Assembly: GCA_002391185.1 (NCBI GenBank) | Contig: DGRY01000106.1 | Location: 1 to 8,330, forward strand | Length of the DNA: 8,330 nt | Direction of reading: 5' to 3' | Source: Prevotella sp. UBA4376 | GTDB lineage: Bacteria > Bacteroidota > Bacteroidia > Bacteroidales > Bacteroidaceae | In this document: positions 1 to 7,678 of the stretch, one piece after another | How positions within the stretch are numbered: position 1 is the stretch's first letter | Layout: each line of letters starts with the position of its first letter | Translations under genes and position numbers: made by a program | Notes under the pieces: model-generated | Databases searched by the model: none | Seen by the model: the letters and a program-made list of their open reading frames with translations, nothing else | What the model was told of the DNA's origin: nothing

Positions 1-27
1 CGCGTCTACCAATTCCGCCACCTGGGC
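1..27 (-). tRNA. tRNA-Leu, 5' portion only (runs off the left edge)
   Basis: Read on the minus strand, the 27 visible bases begin GCCCAGGTGGCGGAATTGG and continue through TAGACGCG. This is the acceptor 5' strand, D-stem and D-loop of a bacterial leucine tRNA, a class II tRNA with a long variable arm. The anticodon lies outside the window, so the isoacceptor cannot be named. It lies 43 bases downstream of tRNA-Gly on the same strand, and the two are probably processed from one transcript. Serine, the other common class II tRNA, usually starts differently (GGAGA, then GCCGAGTGG), so leucine is the better call. Confidence 0.88.
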
Positions 28-70
28 AGGTTGTTAAAGCTTGCGCTTACGTTTTATTCAGAATGTCAAG

Positions 71-143
<73 letters not shown>

Positions 144-148
144 ATTGT

Positions 149-165
149 TCCTAATTTTGTTAGGA
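149..165 (-). other. Small hairpin in the leader of the tRNA-Gly transcript
   Basis: A 6-bp inverted repeat (TCCTAA / TTAGGA) with a 5-nt loop lies just upstream of the mature tRNA-Gly 5' end, inside the predicted precursor leader. It could be a trivial precursor structure or help leader processing. The stem is short and A/T-rich, so it may be chance. Confidence 0.3.
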
Positions 166-186
166 GCATTTCTCTTAATGCGGTTG

Positions 187-217
187 CAAAGGTACGGCTT
201 TTTTTTTAACCTGCAAA
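187..217 (-). promoter_or_regulatory. Bacteroidetes-type promoter for the tRNA-Gly/tRNA-Leu unit
   Basis: On the minus strand, a -33 element TTTG (217-214) is followed by a 19-bp spacer and a -7 element TACCTTTG (194-187). This fits the Bacteroidetes consensus TTTG-N19..21-TAnnTTTG exactly. Transcription would start near 181, giving a leader of roughly 35-40 nt before tRNA-Gly. No convincing terminator separates it from the upstream nspC stop codon, so some nspC read-through into the tRNAs is possible. Confidence 0.8.
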
Positions 218-279
218 CTTTTCTGCACTTTTTTTTCAAAAAAATATTTGTCCTCTATTTTCCACATTATTATATATAG

Positions 280-1461
280 CTAATCCATGCGATTTTTATA
301 GTCAGCGTAACCAAAGTCACGCAAAATCTCAAGATCGCCATTGGAACGAGCAAGTGCAATTGCAGGATGAGAGATACCATTAAACGTGTTAGTTTTAACA
401 GTTGTGTAGTGCAACATATCCTCAAAAATCACATTTTCGCCAATTTTTAGCTCATGATCAAATTTCCATGCACGCATAAAATCACCGCTTAGGCACGAAT
501 TTCCTCCCAAACGATAAACATAAGGATGCTCTTTCATCAACTCAACCTCGTTTTCAACATTCTCAATAGTTTCAGCACCTCGCACTTTTGGATGATAAGG
601 CATTTCAAGACAATCAGGCATGTGACAGGTGAAACTAACATTGAGTATAGCGGTTCTTATACCCTTGTTCTCTACAACGTCAACAACCTGAGAAACAAGC
701 GGACCTGTCTGCCAGCCAAAAGCGCTACCTGGTTCCAATATAACATGCAAATGAGGATAGCGTTTGTGGAAATCGGTTAGAATCTCTACAAGCAAATCAA
801 CATTATAGTCCTTGCGTGTCATCAAATGCCCTCCCCCAAAGTTAATCCACTTTAGTTGCGAGAACCATTTAGAAAACTTTTCTTCAATATGAGCAAGAGT
901 GCGCTGAAACTCTTCGGGACTACTCTCACAAAGCGTGTGACAATGGAAGCCTTCGATATCAGCTGGCAACTGCTCAGGTAAAAGATCACTTGTAACACCA
1001 AAACGTGTGCCAGGAGCACAGGGATTATATAATAATGTTTCAACCTCAGAATACTCAGGATTAACTCTCAAGCCAAAACTAAGTTCTGCATTTGCCTTGT
1101 GCGCTCTAAGATGATGACGCTCATACTGCGAAAGCGAATTAAAGCTAATATGACTTGAACAGCGCGCTATCTCATCAATCTCATAATCAGTATATGCAGG
1201 CGAGAAAGTGTGAGTAGGTTTCCCAAACTCCTCGTAACCTAAGCGAGCTTCGCTAAGTGAGCTTGCCGTTGTAGCATTGATATATTCCTTAAAAATAGGA
1301 AACGTCTTCCAAAGCGCATAAGCCTTGAAAGCAAGTATTATTTCCACATCAGCCCTTTTTGCTACTCCACTGATAAGCTTAAGATTGTCACGAAGTCGAT
1401 CTTCCTCCAACACATATACAGGTCTATTTATACCTTCAAAAGAATCTATATTCACTTTCAT
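280..1461 (-). CDS. nspC: Carboxynorspermidine/carboxyspermidine decarboxylase
   Basis: NspC is a cytoplasmic PLP enzyme of the fold-type III (alanine racemase/ornithine decarboxylase-like) group. It decarboxylates carboxyspermidine or carboxynorspermidine to spermidine or norspermidine, the last step of the polyamine route used by many Bacteroidetes. Visible landmarks in the 393-aa product are the PLP lysine in ILAFKAY (K46), GFHCHTLCES (171-180), FGGGH (208-212), the phosphate-binding EPG (243-245), and the C-terminal GGNSCLSGD (319-327), whose C323 would be the catalytic cysteine reaching across the dimer interface. Length is normal for the family (about 370-400). The ATG is 25 bases from a -7 promoter element, which supports this start. 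The partner carboxyspermidine dehydrogenase is not in the window. The gene diverges from the ThiE-like gene. Which carboxypolyamine is the natural substrate cannot be read from the sequence. Confidence 0.95.
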   Translation of the reverse strand: MKVNIDSFEGINRPVYVLEEDRLRDNLKLISGVAKRADVEIILAFKAYALWKTFPIFKEYINATTASSLSEARLGYEEFGKPTHTFSPAYTDYEIDEIARCSSHISFNSLSQYERHHLRAHKANAELSFGLRVNPEYSEVETLLYNPCAPGTRFGVTSDLLPEQLPADIEGFHCHTLCESSPEEFQRTLAHIEEKFSKWFSQLKWINFGGGHLMTRKDYNVDLLVEILTDFHKRYPHLHVILEPGSAFGWQTGPLVSQVVDVVENKGIRTAILNVSFTCHMPDCLEMPYHPKVRGAETIENVENEVELMKEHPYVYRLGGNSCLSGDFMRAWKFDHELKIGENVIFEDMLHYTTVKTNTFNGISHPAIALARSNGDLEILRDFGYADYKNRMD

Positions 1462-1485
1462 TCTTGATAAACATTAATTTTCTTG

Positions 1486-1493
1486 CAAAGATA
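1486..1493 (-). promoter_or_regulatory. -7 element of the nspC promoter
   Basis: TATCTTTG on the minus strand matches TAnnTTTG perfectly and would start nspC transcription near 1480, leaving a leader of about 18 nt. No good TTTG or TTG is found 19-21 bp upstream (the bases there read CAAT or ACAA), so the -33 element is weak. The region needed for it overlaps the -33 element of the divergent promoter at 1513-1544. Confidence 0.6.
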
Positions 1494-1512
1494 GCATTTT
1501 TAAGATTATATA

Positions 1513-1544
1513 ATTGTGTGTTTGAGATAAATTTAATACTTTTG
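1513..1544 (+). promoter_or_regulatory. Promoter of the ThiE-like gene
   Basis: ATTG (1513-1516) lies 20 bp upstream of TACTTTTG (1537-1544), a perfect TAnnTTTG -7 element. Transcription would begin near 1551, only about 13 nt before the ATG. That leaves no room for a TPP riboswitch in the leader. It is arranged back to back with the nspC promoter. Confidence 0.68.
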
Positions 1545-1563
1545 CATTACAAAACACCATTTA

Positions 1564-2175
1564 ATGATGAAGTTAGTAATAATGACAAGACCCACATTTT
1601 TTGTGGAAGAGGATAAAATCCTTGTCTCACTCTTTGACGAAGGTATGGAGAATCTGCATATCAACAAGCAAGAATCATCTCCCCTTTACACCGAGAGACT
1701 CTTATCATTGATTCCTGAAGACTATCACAAAAAGATCACTGTTCATCAACATTTCTATCTCAAAGAAGAATACGGATTGGCTGGCATTCATCTTGATTCA
1801 GAAACCGACAACATCCCTACAGGATACAAAGGTAAGGTGAGCCGAACATGTTCAAATCTCGAAAACCTCAAAGCCATAAAGAAGATTTCGAATAGAGTTT
1901 TTCTAAAAAATATATTTAACAGCACTTCCATTAAAGGTGAGCAGCAATCTTTTTCAGAACAGCAATTAAGAGACGCTTCACGCTCTGGGCTGATAGACAA
2001 AAATGTTTATGCACTTGGTGGCATGAACATAGACAATATTAAGATGGCTAAAGACTTGGGATTTGGTGGTGTTGTCATCAGCGGAGATATATGGAATCGC
2101 TTCGACATTCACAACCAGCAGGATTTCATTGAGGTTATCAATCACTTCAAGAAACTCCGAAAGGCTATAGGTTAA
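1564..2175 (+). CDS. ThiE/TenI-like TIM-barrel protein, thiamine phosphate synthase family, divergent
   Basis: The 203-aa protein has the size and landmark order of the thiamine phosphate synthase/TenI family: LFDEGMENLHINK (23-35, the 'G...lhlR' strand), GIHLDSE (74-80, the GvHL strand), SRTCSNLENL (93-102, the iGxSxHs strand), KNIFNSTSIKGE (115-126, replacing the GPvfpTxTK loop), ALGGMNIDNI (150-159, the AlGGI strand) and GFGGVVISGDIW (166-177). The fold call is therefore good. The catalytic signature is weak: there is no GQxD after GIHL, and VHQHF stands where true ThiE has an IN(D/N)R-like segment. ThiE condenses HMP-PP with thiazole phosphate; TenI proteins act as aminotautomerases or have other roles. 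Which applies here is unknown. Two consecutive ATGs (1564, 1567) are possible starts; the first is used. No thi genes are adjacent. It lies 45 bp upstream of prs, same strand. Confidence 0.72.
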   Translation: MMKLVIMTRPTFFVEEDKILVSLFDEGMENLHINKQESSPLYTERLLSLIPEDYHKKITVHQHFYLKEEYGLAGIHLDSETDNIPTGYKGKVSRTCSNLENLKAIKKISNRVFLKNIFNSTSIKGEQQSFSEQQLRDASRSGLIDKNVYALGGMNIDNIKMAKDLGFGGVVISGDIWNRFDIHNQQDFIEVINHFKKLRKAIG

Positions 2176-2220
2176 TTAGAATCATCACATTATATATTTA
2201 ATATAAACGCTAATAAAAAA

Positions 2221-3159
2221 ATGGCTGAAAAAAATTCATTCTTGGTTTTCTCGGGTACTAACACGAGATATCTTGCTGAAAAAATTTGTGCTAGTTTGAA
2301 TTGTCCGCTGGGTAACCTCGTTGTTACCAAGTTCTCTGACGGTGAGTTCGCCGTTTCTTACGAGGAGTCTATTCGTGGACGCGATGTTTTCCTTGTACAG
2401 AGCACCTTCCCAAATTCTGACAACCTCATGGAATTGCTGCTCATGATTGATGCTGCTAAGCGTGCTTCTGCTCGCAACATCATCGCCGTGATTCCTTATT
2501 TCGGTTGGGCACGTCAGGACCGCAAAGACAAACCAAGAGTTTCTATCGGTGCAAAACTTGTTGCCGACTTGCTTAGTGTTGCCGGTATCGACCGTCTCAT
2601 CACTATGGACCTTCATGCCGACCAAATTCAGGGCTTCTTCGATGTTCCTGTTGATCACCTTTATGCAAGTGGTGTTCTGCTTCCTTATGTTCAGAGCCTC
2701 CACCTCAAGGATTTGGTTATTGCTTCACCTGACGTTGGTGGTTCTAAGCGTGCTAACACCTATGCAAAATACCTTGGTTGCCCATTGGTATTGTGCAATA
2801 AGACACGTGCCCGCGCAAATGTCGTTGCAAGCATGCAGATTATTGGTGACGTGAAAGACAAGAACGTTGTTATCATCGACGATATGGTTGATACTGCTGG
2901 TACTATCACAAAGGCAGCCAACATCATGAAAGAAGCTGGTGCACTCAGCGTTCGCGCTATTGCCAGCCACTGTGTTATGAGTGGTCCTGCTTCAGAGCGT
3001 GTTCAGGAATCAGAACTTGATGAAATTGTCTTCACCGACTCTATTCCTTACACCAACCGTTGTTCTAAGGTTAAGCAGCTCAGCGTTGCTGAAATGTTTG
3101 CAGAAACCATCCAGCGCGTTGTTAACAACTTGAGTATTTCTTCTCAGTATTTGGTATAA
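2221..3159 (+). CDS. prs: Ribose-phosphate pyrophosphokinase (PRPP synthetase)
   Basis: Prs transfers pyrophosphate from ATP to ribose 5-phosphate, making PRPP for purine, pyrimidine, histidine, tryptophan and NAD synthesis in the cytoplasm. The 312-aa product is of standard class I length and has all main motifs: KFSDGE (37-42), DNLMELLLMIDAAKRASA (67-84), PYFGWARQDRKDKPR (92-106), the metal/ATP site MDLHADQIQGFFD (129-141, with H132), the ribose-5-phosphate region SPDVGGSKRA (169-178), the flexible-loop pair K194/R196, and the PRPP loop VVIIDDMVDTAGT (216-228). The ATG follows an A-run with no Shine-Dalgarno sequence, which is usual in this phylum. Codon choice is more GGT/CGT/GTT-rich than in the neighbours, fitting high expression. 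It may be read from the ThiE-like gene's promoter or from its own weak one. A strong terminator follows 24 bases after the stop. Confidence 0.98.
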   Translation: MAEKNSFLVFSGTNTRYLAEKICASLNCPLGNLVVTKFSDGEFAVSYEESIRGRDVFLVQSTFPNSDNLMELLLMIDAAKRASARNIIAVIPYFGWARQDRKDKPRVSIGAKLVADLLSVAGIDRLITMDLHADQIQGFFDVPVDHLYASGVLLPYVQSLHLKDLVIASPDVGGSKRANTYAKYLGCPLVLCNKTRARANVVASMQIIGDVKDKNVVIIDDMVDTAGTITKAANIMKEAGALSVRAIASHCVMSGPASERVQESELDEIVFTDSIPYTNRCSKVKQLSVAEMFAETIQRVVNNLSISSQYLV

Positions 3160-3177
3160 TACTCGAGCAAAACATAC

Positions 3178-3211
3178 AAAAAAAGCCTCACCAATAGGTG
3201 AGGCTTTTTTT
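3178..3211. terminator. Bidirectional intrinsic terminator between prs and glgP
   Basis: A perfect 9-bp stem AGCCTCACC / GGTGAGGCT (3184-3192 and 3197-3205) closes on the loop AATA. It is preceded by a run of seven A (3178-3184) and followed by seven T (3205-3211). Either strand therefore gives a GC-rich hairpin plus a U-tract, so it can end both prs and the convergent glycogen operon. Confidence 0.93.
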
Positions 3212-3219
3212 CTACTTTA

Positions 3220-3236
3220 GCACGTCACAGGCGTGC
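3220..3236. other. Minor hairpin between the glgP stop and the terminator
   Basis: GCACG (3220-3224) pairs with CGTGC (3232-3236) around a 7-nt loop. It lies 6 bases past the glgP stop codon on the minus strand, ahead of the main terminator. It has no U-tract and may simply be an extra structure at the 3' end of the glycogen mRNA. Confidence 0.3.
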
Positions 3237-3242
3237 GCAGTA

Positions 3243-5810
3243 CTATTCTAACCACTTCACATAACAGAAGTCTTGACGATGAGGCAATTCTTTGTTCTTT
3301 GGGAACATACGTATCGCTGCACGATAAGCACCAGCACGGTCTGGTTCTATAGTCACCTCAAAGGTATAAAGATTGCCTTCGTGACCAACCATCTTAAACT
3401 CATGAACACTATAAACCTCACGATCAGAAGGATCGGTTTCTGGCTTCAATGTAACAAGTTCCAAACCAATAGCATCATCAAGTCCCTGCTCATCAACAAC
3501 AACCTTTACTGTATATATAACACCTGTTTCAACACCATTCTCAAACACATTAGTGCTGTTTTCCTTTGAGACAATATTAATAGCGTCCCAACGCTCTGCA
3601 ACTGTCTCTTTCCAAAGAGCGATATCCTTGGCAAGCTGATTATTGTTGGCAGAAAGTTTCTTGAAACGGGCAGCCAGCTTGATATAGAACTTGTCGTAAT
3701 AGTCATCAAGCTGACGCTTCATAGTATAATGTGGAGCGATAGTTGCTATTGAGTTCTTTATAACCTTTATCCACTCTTCGCTATATCCCTTCTTGTTCTT
3801 GTTATAATACATTGGGATAATATCAGTTTCAAGCAGACTGTAGATTGTTGCTGCATCCAACTGATCCTGATAGCCTTGGTTTTCATAGGTGCGTTTCTGT
3901 GGCAAAGCCCATCCTGCACCCTTACGATAACCCTCTACCCACCAGCCGTCGAGAACAGAAAGGTTTACAACACCGTTCATCTCGGCCTTCTCGCCTGATG
4001 TACCACTTGCCTCAAGAGGACGTGTTGGAGTGTTCATCCAAATATCAACACCCGAAACCAAACGGCGAGCAAGCTGCATATCATAATCCTCAAGGAAGAT
4101 AATCTTGCCAAGGAACTCTGGACGCTGACTAATCTCATAGATGCGCTTTATAAGTCCCTGTCCTGCTCCATCTGCAGGATGAGCCTTACCCGAGAAGAAG
4201 AACAACACAGGATGATCTGGGTCGTTAACAATCTTTGAAAGGCGATCAAGATCGGTAAACAACAAGTGAGCACGCTTGTAGGTTGCGAATCGACGGCAGA
4301 AACCAATCATCAGCGCATTTGGATTAATACGCTGCATCAGCGAAACAACACGTGCAGGATCACCCTGATTGCGCAACCATGCTTCAGTAAACTTCTCACG
4401 TATGTAGTTAACAAGTTTCTGCTTCAAGATCATACGTGTGTTCCAGATTTCCTCATCCGAAACATTATAGATGGCATGCCATATTTCTTCATTGCTTTGA
4501 TCAGACATAAAGCTCTTGTCGAAATACTTGTCATATACCTTGCGCCACTCTGTTGCTGTCCATGTAGGGAGGTGAACACCATTGGTGACATATCCCACAT
4601 GGTTTTCCTCTGGGAAATAACCATTCCATATTGGCGCAAACATCTTCTGAGATACCCAACCATGAAGCTTACTTACACCATTTACCTCCTGACAGGTGTT
4701 GCAAGCAAATATTGACATGCAGAAACGTTCATTGTGGTCATCAGGGTTCTGACGTCCCATACCGATGAACTCATCCCATGAAATTCCAAGCTTAGCAGGA
4801 TAGCCACCCATATATTTTCCAAAGAGTGCCTCGTCAAAATAGTCGTGACCAGCTGGCACTGGAGTGTGCACAGTATAAAGAGAAGAAGCTCTTACAAGCT
4901 CCATAGCCTGATTAAATGTTAAGCCCTGCTCACGATAATCACACAAACGCTGTAAGTTGCACAAAGCAGCATGTCCCTCATTGCAATGATAAATATCCTT
5001 GGTTATGCCCATCTTCTTCAATGCAAGCATACCACCGATACCCAATAGAATCTCCTGTTTCAAGCGGTTCTCCCAATCACCACCATAAAGTGAATGTGTG
5101 ATAGGCTTGTCAAACTCAGAGTTCATGTCGTTATCTGTATCAAGCAAATAAAGTTTGATACGACCTACATTCACCTGCCAAACCAAAGCATGCACCTGAT
5201 AGTTGATATAAGGTACATCAACAACCACACGGTTACCATTCTCATCGAGAACAGGTTCTATAGGCAAAGAACTAAAATTCTGTGCATCATATTTAGCAAT
5301 CTGCTGACCATCGATGCTAAGGCTCTGTGTAAAATAACCATAGCGATAAAGGAAACCAACAGCACAAAGATCAACATTACTGTCTGAAGCCTCTTTCAAA
5401 TAGTCACCGGCAAGCATACCAAGACCACCTGAATAAATCTTCAGCACCTGATTCAAACCATACTCCATACTGAAGTATGCAACAGAAGGACGCTTTGTGT
5501 TAGGCTTTACATCCATATATGCACGGAACATAGCATACACTTCTTTTATAGCCTTCATAATAGTCTTATCCTTCACAATCTCCTCCTTACGGTCATAGCT
5601 AAGACGCTCAAGAAGCATCACTGGGTTATGACCAACTTTCTCATAAAGTTCCACATCGAGCGACTTGAACATGTTACGAGCCTGATAGTTCCAAGCCCAC
5701 CACATATTATGTGCGAGTTCATCAAGACACTTCAACTGTTCTGGAAGTCTTGACTTAACGGTAATCTGCTTCCATTGTGGAACATTAACGTAATCTGTTT
5801 TAATTTTCAT
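3243..5810 (-). CDS. glgP: Alpha-glucan (glycogen/maltodextrin) phosphorylase, GT35, DUF3417 type
   Basis: This cytoplasmic PLP enzyme releases glucose 1-phosphate from alpha-1,4-glucan with inorganic phosphate. The 855-aa product has a helical N-terminal segment of the DUF3417 type (about 15-100), then the GT35 core: AYFSMEYGL (111-119), GGLGMLAGD (128-136), [10 protein letters not shown] (274-283), [12 protein letters not shown] (312-323), [10 protein letters not shown] (505-514), [11 protein letters not shown] (537-547) and the PLP segment [14 protein letters not shown] (600-613) with K608 as Schiff-base lysine. This is the Thermotoga/Thermus-like branch, not the E. coli MalP/GlgP branch. 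The last ~110 residues (about 745-855) look like a separate beta-rich domain ending in DFCYVKWLE. It lies 33 bp behind the glycogen synthase gene on the same strand, with no obvious promoter in the gap, so one operon is likely. No Shine-Dalgarno sequence precedes the ATG. Whether the natural substrate is glycogen or imported maltodextrin is open. Confidence 0.95.
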   Translation of the reverse strand: MKIKTDYVNVPQWKQITVKSRLPEQLKCLDELAHNMWWAWNYQARNMFKSLDVELYEKVGHNPVMLLERLSYDRKEEIVKDKTIMKAIKEVYAMFRAYMDVKPNTKRPSVAYFSMEYGLNQVLKIYSGGLGMLAGDYLKEASDSNVDLCAVGFLYRYGYFTQSLSIDGQQIAKYDAQNFSSLPIEPVLDENGNRVVVDVPYINYQVHALVWQVNVGRIKLYLLDTDNDMNSEFDKPITHSLYGGDWENRLKQEILLGIGGMLALKKMGITKDIYHCNEGHAALCNLQRLCDYREQGLTFNQAMELVRASSLYTVHTPVPAGHDYFDEALFGKYMGGYPAKLGISWDEFIGMGRQNPDDHNERFCMSIFACNTCQEVNGVSKLHGWVSQKMFAPIWNGYFPEENHVGYVTNGVHLPTWTATEWRKVYDKYFDKSFMSDQSNEEIWHAIYNVSDEEIWNTRMILKQKLVNYIREKFTEAWLRNQGDPARVVSLMQRINPNALMIGFCRRFATYKRAHLLFTDLDRLSKIVNDPDHPVLFFFSGKAHPADGAGQGLIKRIYEISQRPEFLGKIIFLEDYDMQLARRLVSGVDIWMNTPTRPLEASGTSGEKAEMNGVVNLSVLDGWWVEGYRKGAGWALPQKRTYENQGYQDQLDAATIYSLLETDIIPMYYNKNKKGYSEEWIKVIKNSIATIAPHYTMKRQLDDYYDKFYIKLAARFKKLSANNNQLAKDIALWKETVAERWDAINIVSKENSTNVFENGVETGVIYTVKVVVDEQGLDDAIGLELVTLKPETDPSDREVYSVHEFKMVGHEGNLYTFEVTIEPDRAGAYRAAIRMFPKNKELPHRQDFCYVKWLE

Positions 5811-5843
5811 AATCTCAACTTTAAACTATATCTCTTTTTGTTT

Positions 5844-7508
5844 TTATTTCACACTATTACGCTCATCACATTTGCGTAAAGCAAAATCATAAGCATCAAT
5901 ATAATAGGTCATGAACTTATCCCAAAGAGCTTTCTTCGAGATGCGTTCGGCATTCGTTCGAGATGCTTTCACTTCATCAGCACTAAACAAACTGAACTCT
6001 ACAACAGTATCTTTTATAGCATCAGCAACCTCTGAATAATTATAGTCCGTACGGTGAACAACCTTCACACCATCACCAATCTCACTATAGCCGCCCTTTA
6101 TGCTATTTGCCCATAAGCCAAATCCAGCAAGGTCAGTAGTGATACATGGCACCTTGAAAGCAACAGCCTCTAAAGGAGTGTAGCCCCAAGGCTCATAATA
6201 CGATGGATAAACACACAAATCATTACCCAACACCATATTATAATAAGGTATATTAACAATGCCATCATCACCGATTAGATAACTTGGCACAAAAATCACC
6301 TTCACCTTATCCTCCTTGCGATTGTGCATATCCAGATAATTCATCATGCTCAACACACTATCCTGATCGGCATTATGCAACCAATGAGTATATCGAGGAT
6401 CACACAAAGCAGTATCAAATTTATTGCCAGAAGCAAGTCTTTCCTGCAAATCCTCACGAGGACCAATAGTCCAGCCAGGAACCTCAATGAATGCAACAAC
6501 ATTTCTATGCAATCTATCATCAAAACGCAAACGATTCATCGCTTCAATGAAAACATCAAGTCCCTTGCTTCTGAACTCATATCTTCCACTCGTACTTATA
6601 ACCAAAGTATCATCATCAAAATCACAACCTGTCAAGGCATTAGCAATAGCAAGCAATCTCTTTCTTGCTGCCTTTCGCTTACTTGTAAAAGCAGCGCCTT
6701 TAGGCACAAAAGCATTATCAAAACCATTTGGCAACACAACGTCAACAGACTTATCCAACAGTTCCTTGCATTCATTAGCAGTAATGTCACTCACTGTAGT
6801 AAAACAGTCAACATACTTTGCTGTCTGCTTCTCTATCGAATGCTTGCTCTGCATATTCAACTCAACAGCCATCTGATCACCATTATATGCAAACAGATAA
6901 TCATACAAAGGCTTGTTGTTACCAGCAATACTTCTACCTATACAAGTAGCATGAGTAGTAAACATAGTTGCTATCTCAGGAACAAGCTTTTCTATCATCA
7001 AAGCTGCAAAACCTGTCTGCCACTCATTAGCATGAAAAACAACCTTGTCAGTAGCCTTCACATTATAATGATAAAAATCCTCTACAACCTTAGCAACAGC
7101 AAACGAGAACATTGCACTATCGTCATAGTCGCCATAAGCATGCAAACTATCAACTCCAAAATCCTCCCATAATTTGCCATATATTGAGTTCTTATCCTTG
7201 AAATAATGCTTATAATCAACAAGAATAGCAATAGGACTGCCAGGAATGAGCCATCTTCCAACCTTTATCTTTAATTCTGTTGAAGCAACATGCTTAACCC
7301 ACTCAGAAAGAATAGAAGAATCCTCCTCAAAAAAAGGGCACAACTTGTCACCCCAACAATCTGGCCCCAGAAAAATTATGCGGTCGCTGATTAGTTTTTG
7401 AAGCGATTGTGCACGTGTAGAAAGCACTGTATATATGCCACCCACTTTATTGCAAACCTCCCAACTCGTCTCAAAGATATAATCAGGAAATGTTTTATGT
7501 TTTGCCAT
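5844..7508 (-). CDS. Glycogen synthase, GT3 (eukaryote-like) family
   Basis: This retaining glycosyltransferase extends alpha-1,4-glucan from a sugar nucleotide. It belongs to GT3, the animal/fungal glycogen synthase family, not to the bacterial GlgA family GT5. Evidence: FETSWEVCNKVGGIYTVL (12-29, the N-terminal sugar-nucleotide loop), HANEWQTG (159-166), TTHATCIGRSIAG (184-196), SGRYEFRSKGLDVF (307-320) and YPSYYEPWGYTPLEA (434-448), with E439 and E447 matching the conserved glutamates of yeast Gsy2. At 554 aa it is shorter than the ~700-aa eukaryotic enzymes. The C-terminal stretch RTNAERIS (517-524) aligns with the yeast/human RNRTERLS region, but the arginine cluster before it, which senses glucose 6-phosphate, is mostly absent. 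GT3 enzymes use UDP-glucose; donor preference here is not visible. The start ATG is about 14 nt from the predicted transcription start. It is first in an operon with glgP. Confidence 0.93.
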   Translation of the reverse strand: MAKHKTFPDYIFETSWEVCNKVGGIYTVLSTRAQSLQKLISDRIIFLGPDCWGDKLCPFFEEDSSILSEWVKHVASTELKIKVGRWLIPGSPIAILVDYKHYFKDKNSIYGKLWEDFGVDSLHAYGDYDDSAMFSFAVAKVVEDFYHYNVKATDKVVFHANEWQTGFAALMIEKLVPEIATMFTTHATCIGRSIAGNNKPLYDYLFAYNGDQMAVELNMQSKHSIEKQTAKYVDCFTTVSDITANECKELLDKSVDVVLPNGFDNAFVPKGAAFTSKRKAARKRLLAIANALTGCDFDDDTLVISTSGRYEFRSKGLDVFIEAMNRLRFDDRLHRNVVAFIEVPGWTIGPREDLQERLASGNKFDTALCDPRYTHWLHNADQDSVLSMMNYLDMHNRKEDKVKVIFVPSYLIGDDGIVNIPYYNMVLGNDLCVYPSYYEPWGYTPLEAVAFKVPCITTDLAGFGLWANSIKGGYSEIGDGVKVVHRTDYNYSEVADAIKDTVVEFSLFSADEVKASRTNAERISKKALWDKFMTYYIDAYDFALRKCDERNSVK

Positions 7509-7529
7509 ATATTAATTTCTATACTCGCG

Positions 7530-7561
7530 CAAAGATAATATAAAAATCCTAAATAAACAAC
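7530..7561 (-). promoter_or_regulatory. Promoter of the glycogen synthase-phosphorylase operon
   Basis: On the minus strand, GTTG (7561-7558) is followed by 20 bp and then TATCTTTG (7537-7530), a perfect TAnnTTTG -7 element. Transcription would start near 7523, giving a leader of about 14 nt before the ATG at 7508. No operator-like dyad is evident nearby. Confidence 0.72.
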
Positions 7562-7613
7562 CCTAAATATTGCATTTTTCATTATAAAACACGAATTCTT
7601 GATATAAACTATT

Positions 7614-7621
7614 TATCTTTG
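7614..7621 (+). promoter_or_regulatory. -7 element upstream of the small secreted-protein gene
   Basis: TATCTTTG is a perfect Bacteroidetes -7 element, 57 bases before the ATG at 7679. Transcription would start near 7628 with a ~50-nt A-rich leader. No TTG lies at the expected 19-21 bp upstream. The CTTG at 7598-7601 is too close (12 bp), so a -33 contribution is doubtful. Confidence 0.55.
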
Positions 7622-7678
7622 TGACAACAAAATAAAAGTAATACGAATGCAAATATAAAAAATCAATTTAAATATACA

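Noticed and set aside
28..70. Additional gene or signal between the two tRNAs
   Set aside because: The 43-base spacer shows no structure or promoter beyond what a processed tRNA precursor needs.
200..250. Terminator for nspC in the T/A-rich stretch
   Set aside because: The T8 and A7 runs nearly abut, leaving no usable loop and no GC stem. No credible hairpin with a U-tract follows the nspC stop codon on the minus strand.
1545..1563. TPP riboswitch upstream of the ThiE-like gene
   Set aside because: The predicted leader is only about 13 nt, and the whole intergenic space carries promoter elements with no THI-box-like sequence.
2193..2200. TATATTTA as a -7 element for prs
   Set aside because: It lacks the final G of TAnnTTTG and has no TTG 19-21 bp upstream, in a region so A/T-rich that such a match is expected by chance. 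A weak prs promoter here is possible but not supported.
2236..2703. 155-codon minus-strand open frame opposite prs
   Set aside because: It lies wholly within a strongly conserved prs gene, has no promoter of its own and shows no recognisable protein features; it is a shadow frame.
6324..7172. 282-codon plus-strand open frame opposite the glycogen synthase
   Set aside because: It is antisense to a well-supported GT3 gene, and its translation is Ser/Ile/Thr/Asn-rich with no domain or signal. The open frame follows from codon bias on the other strand.
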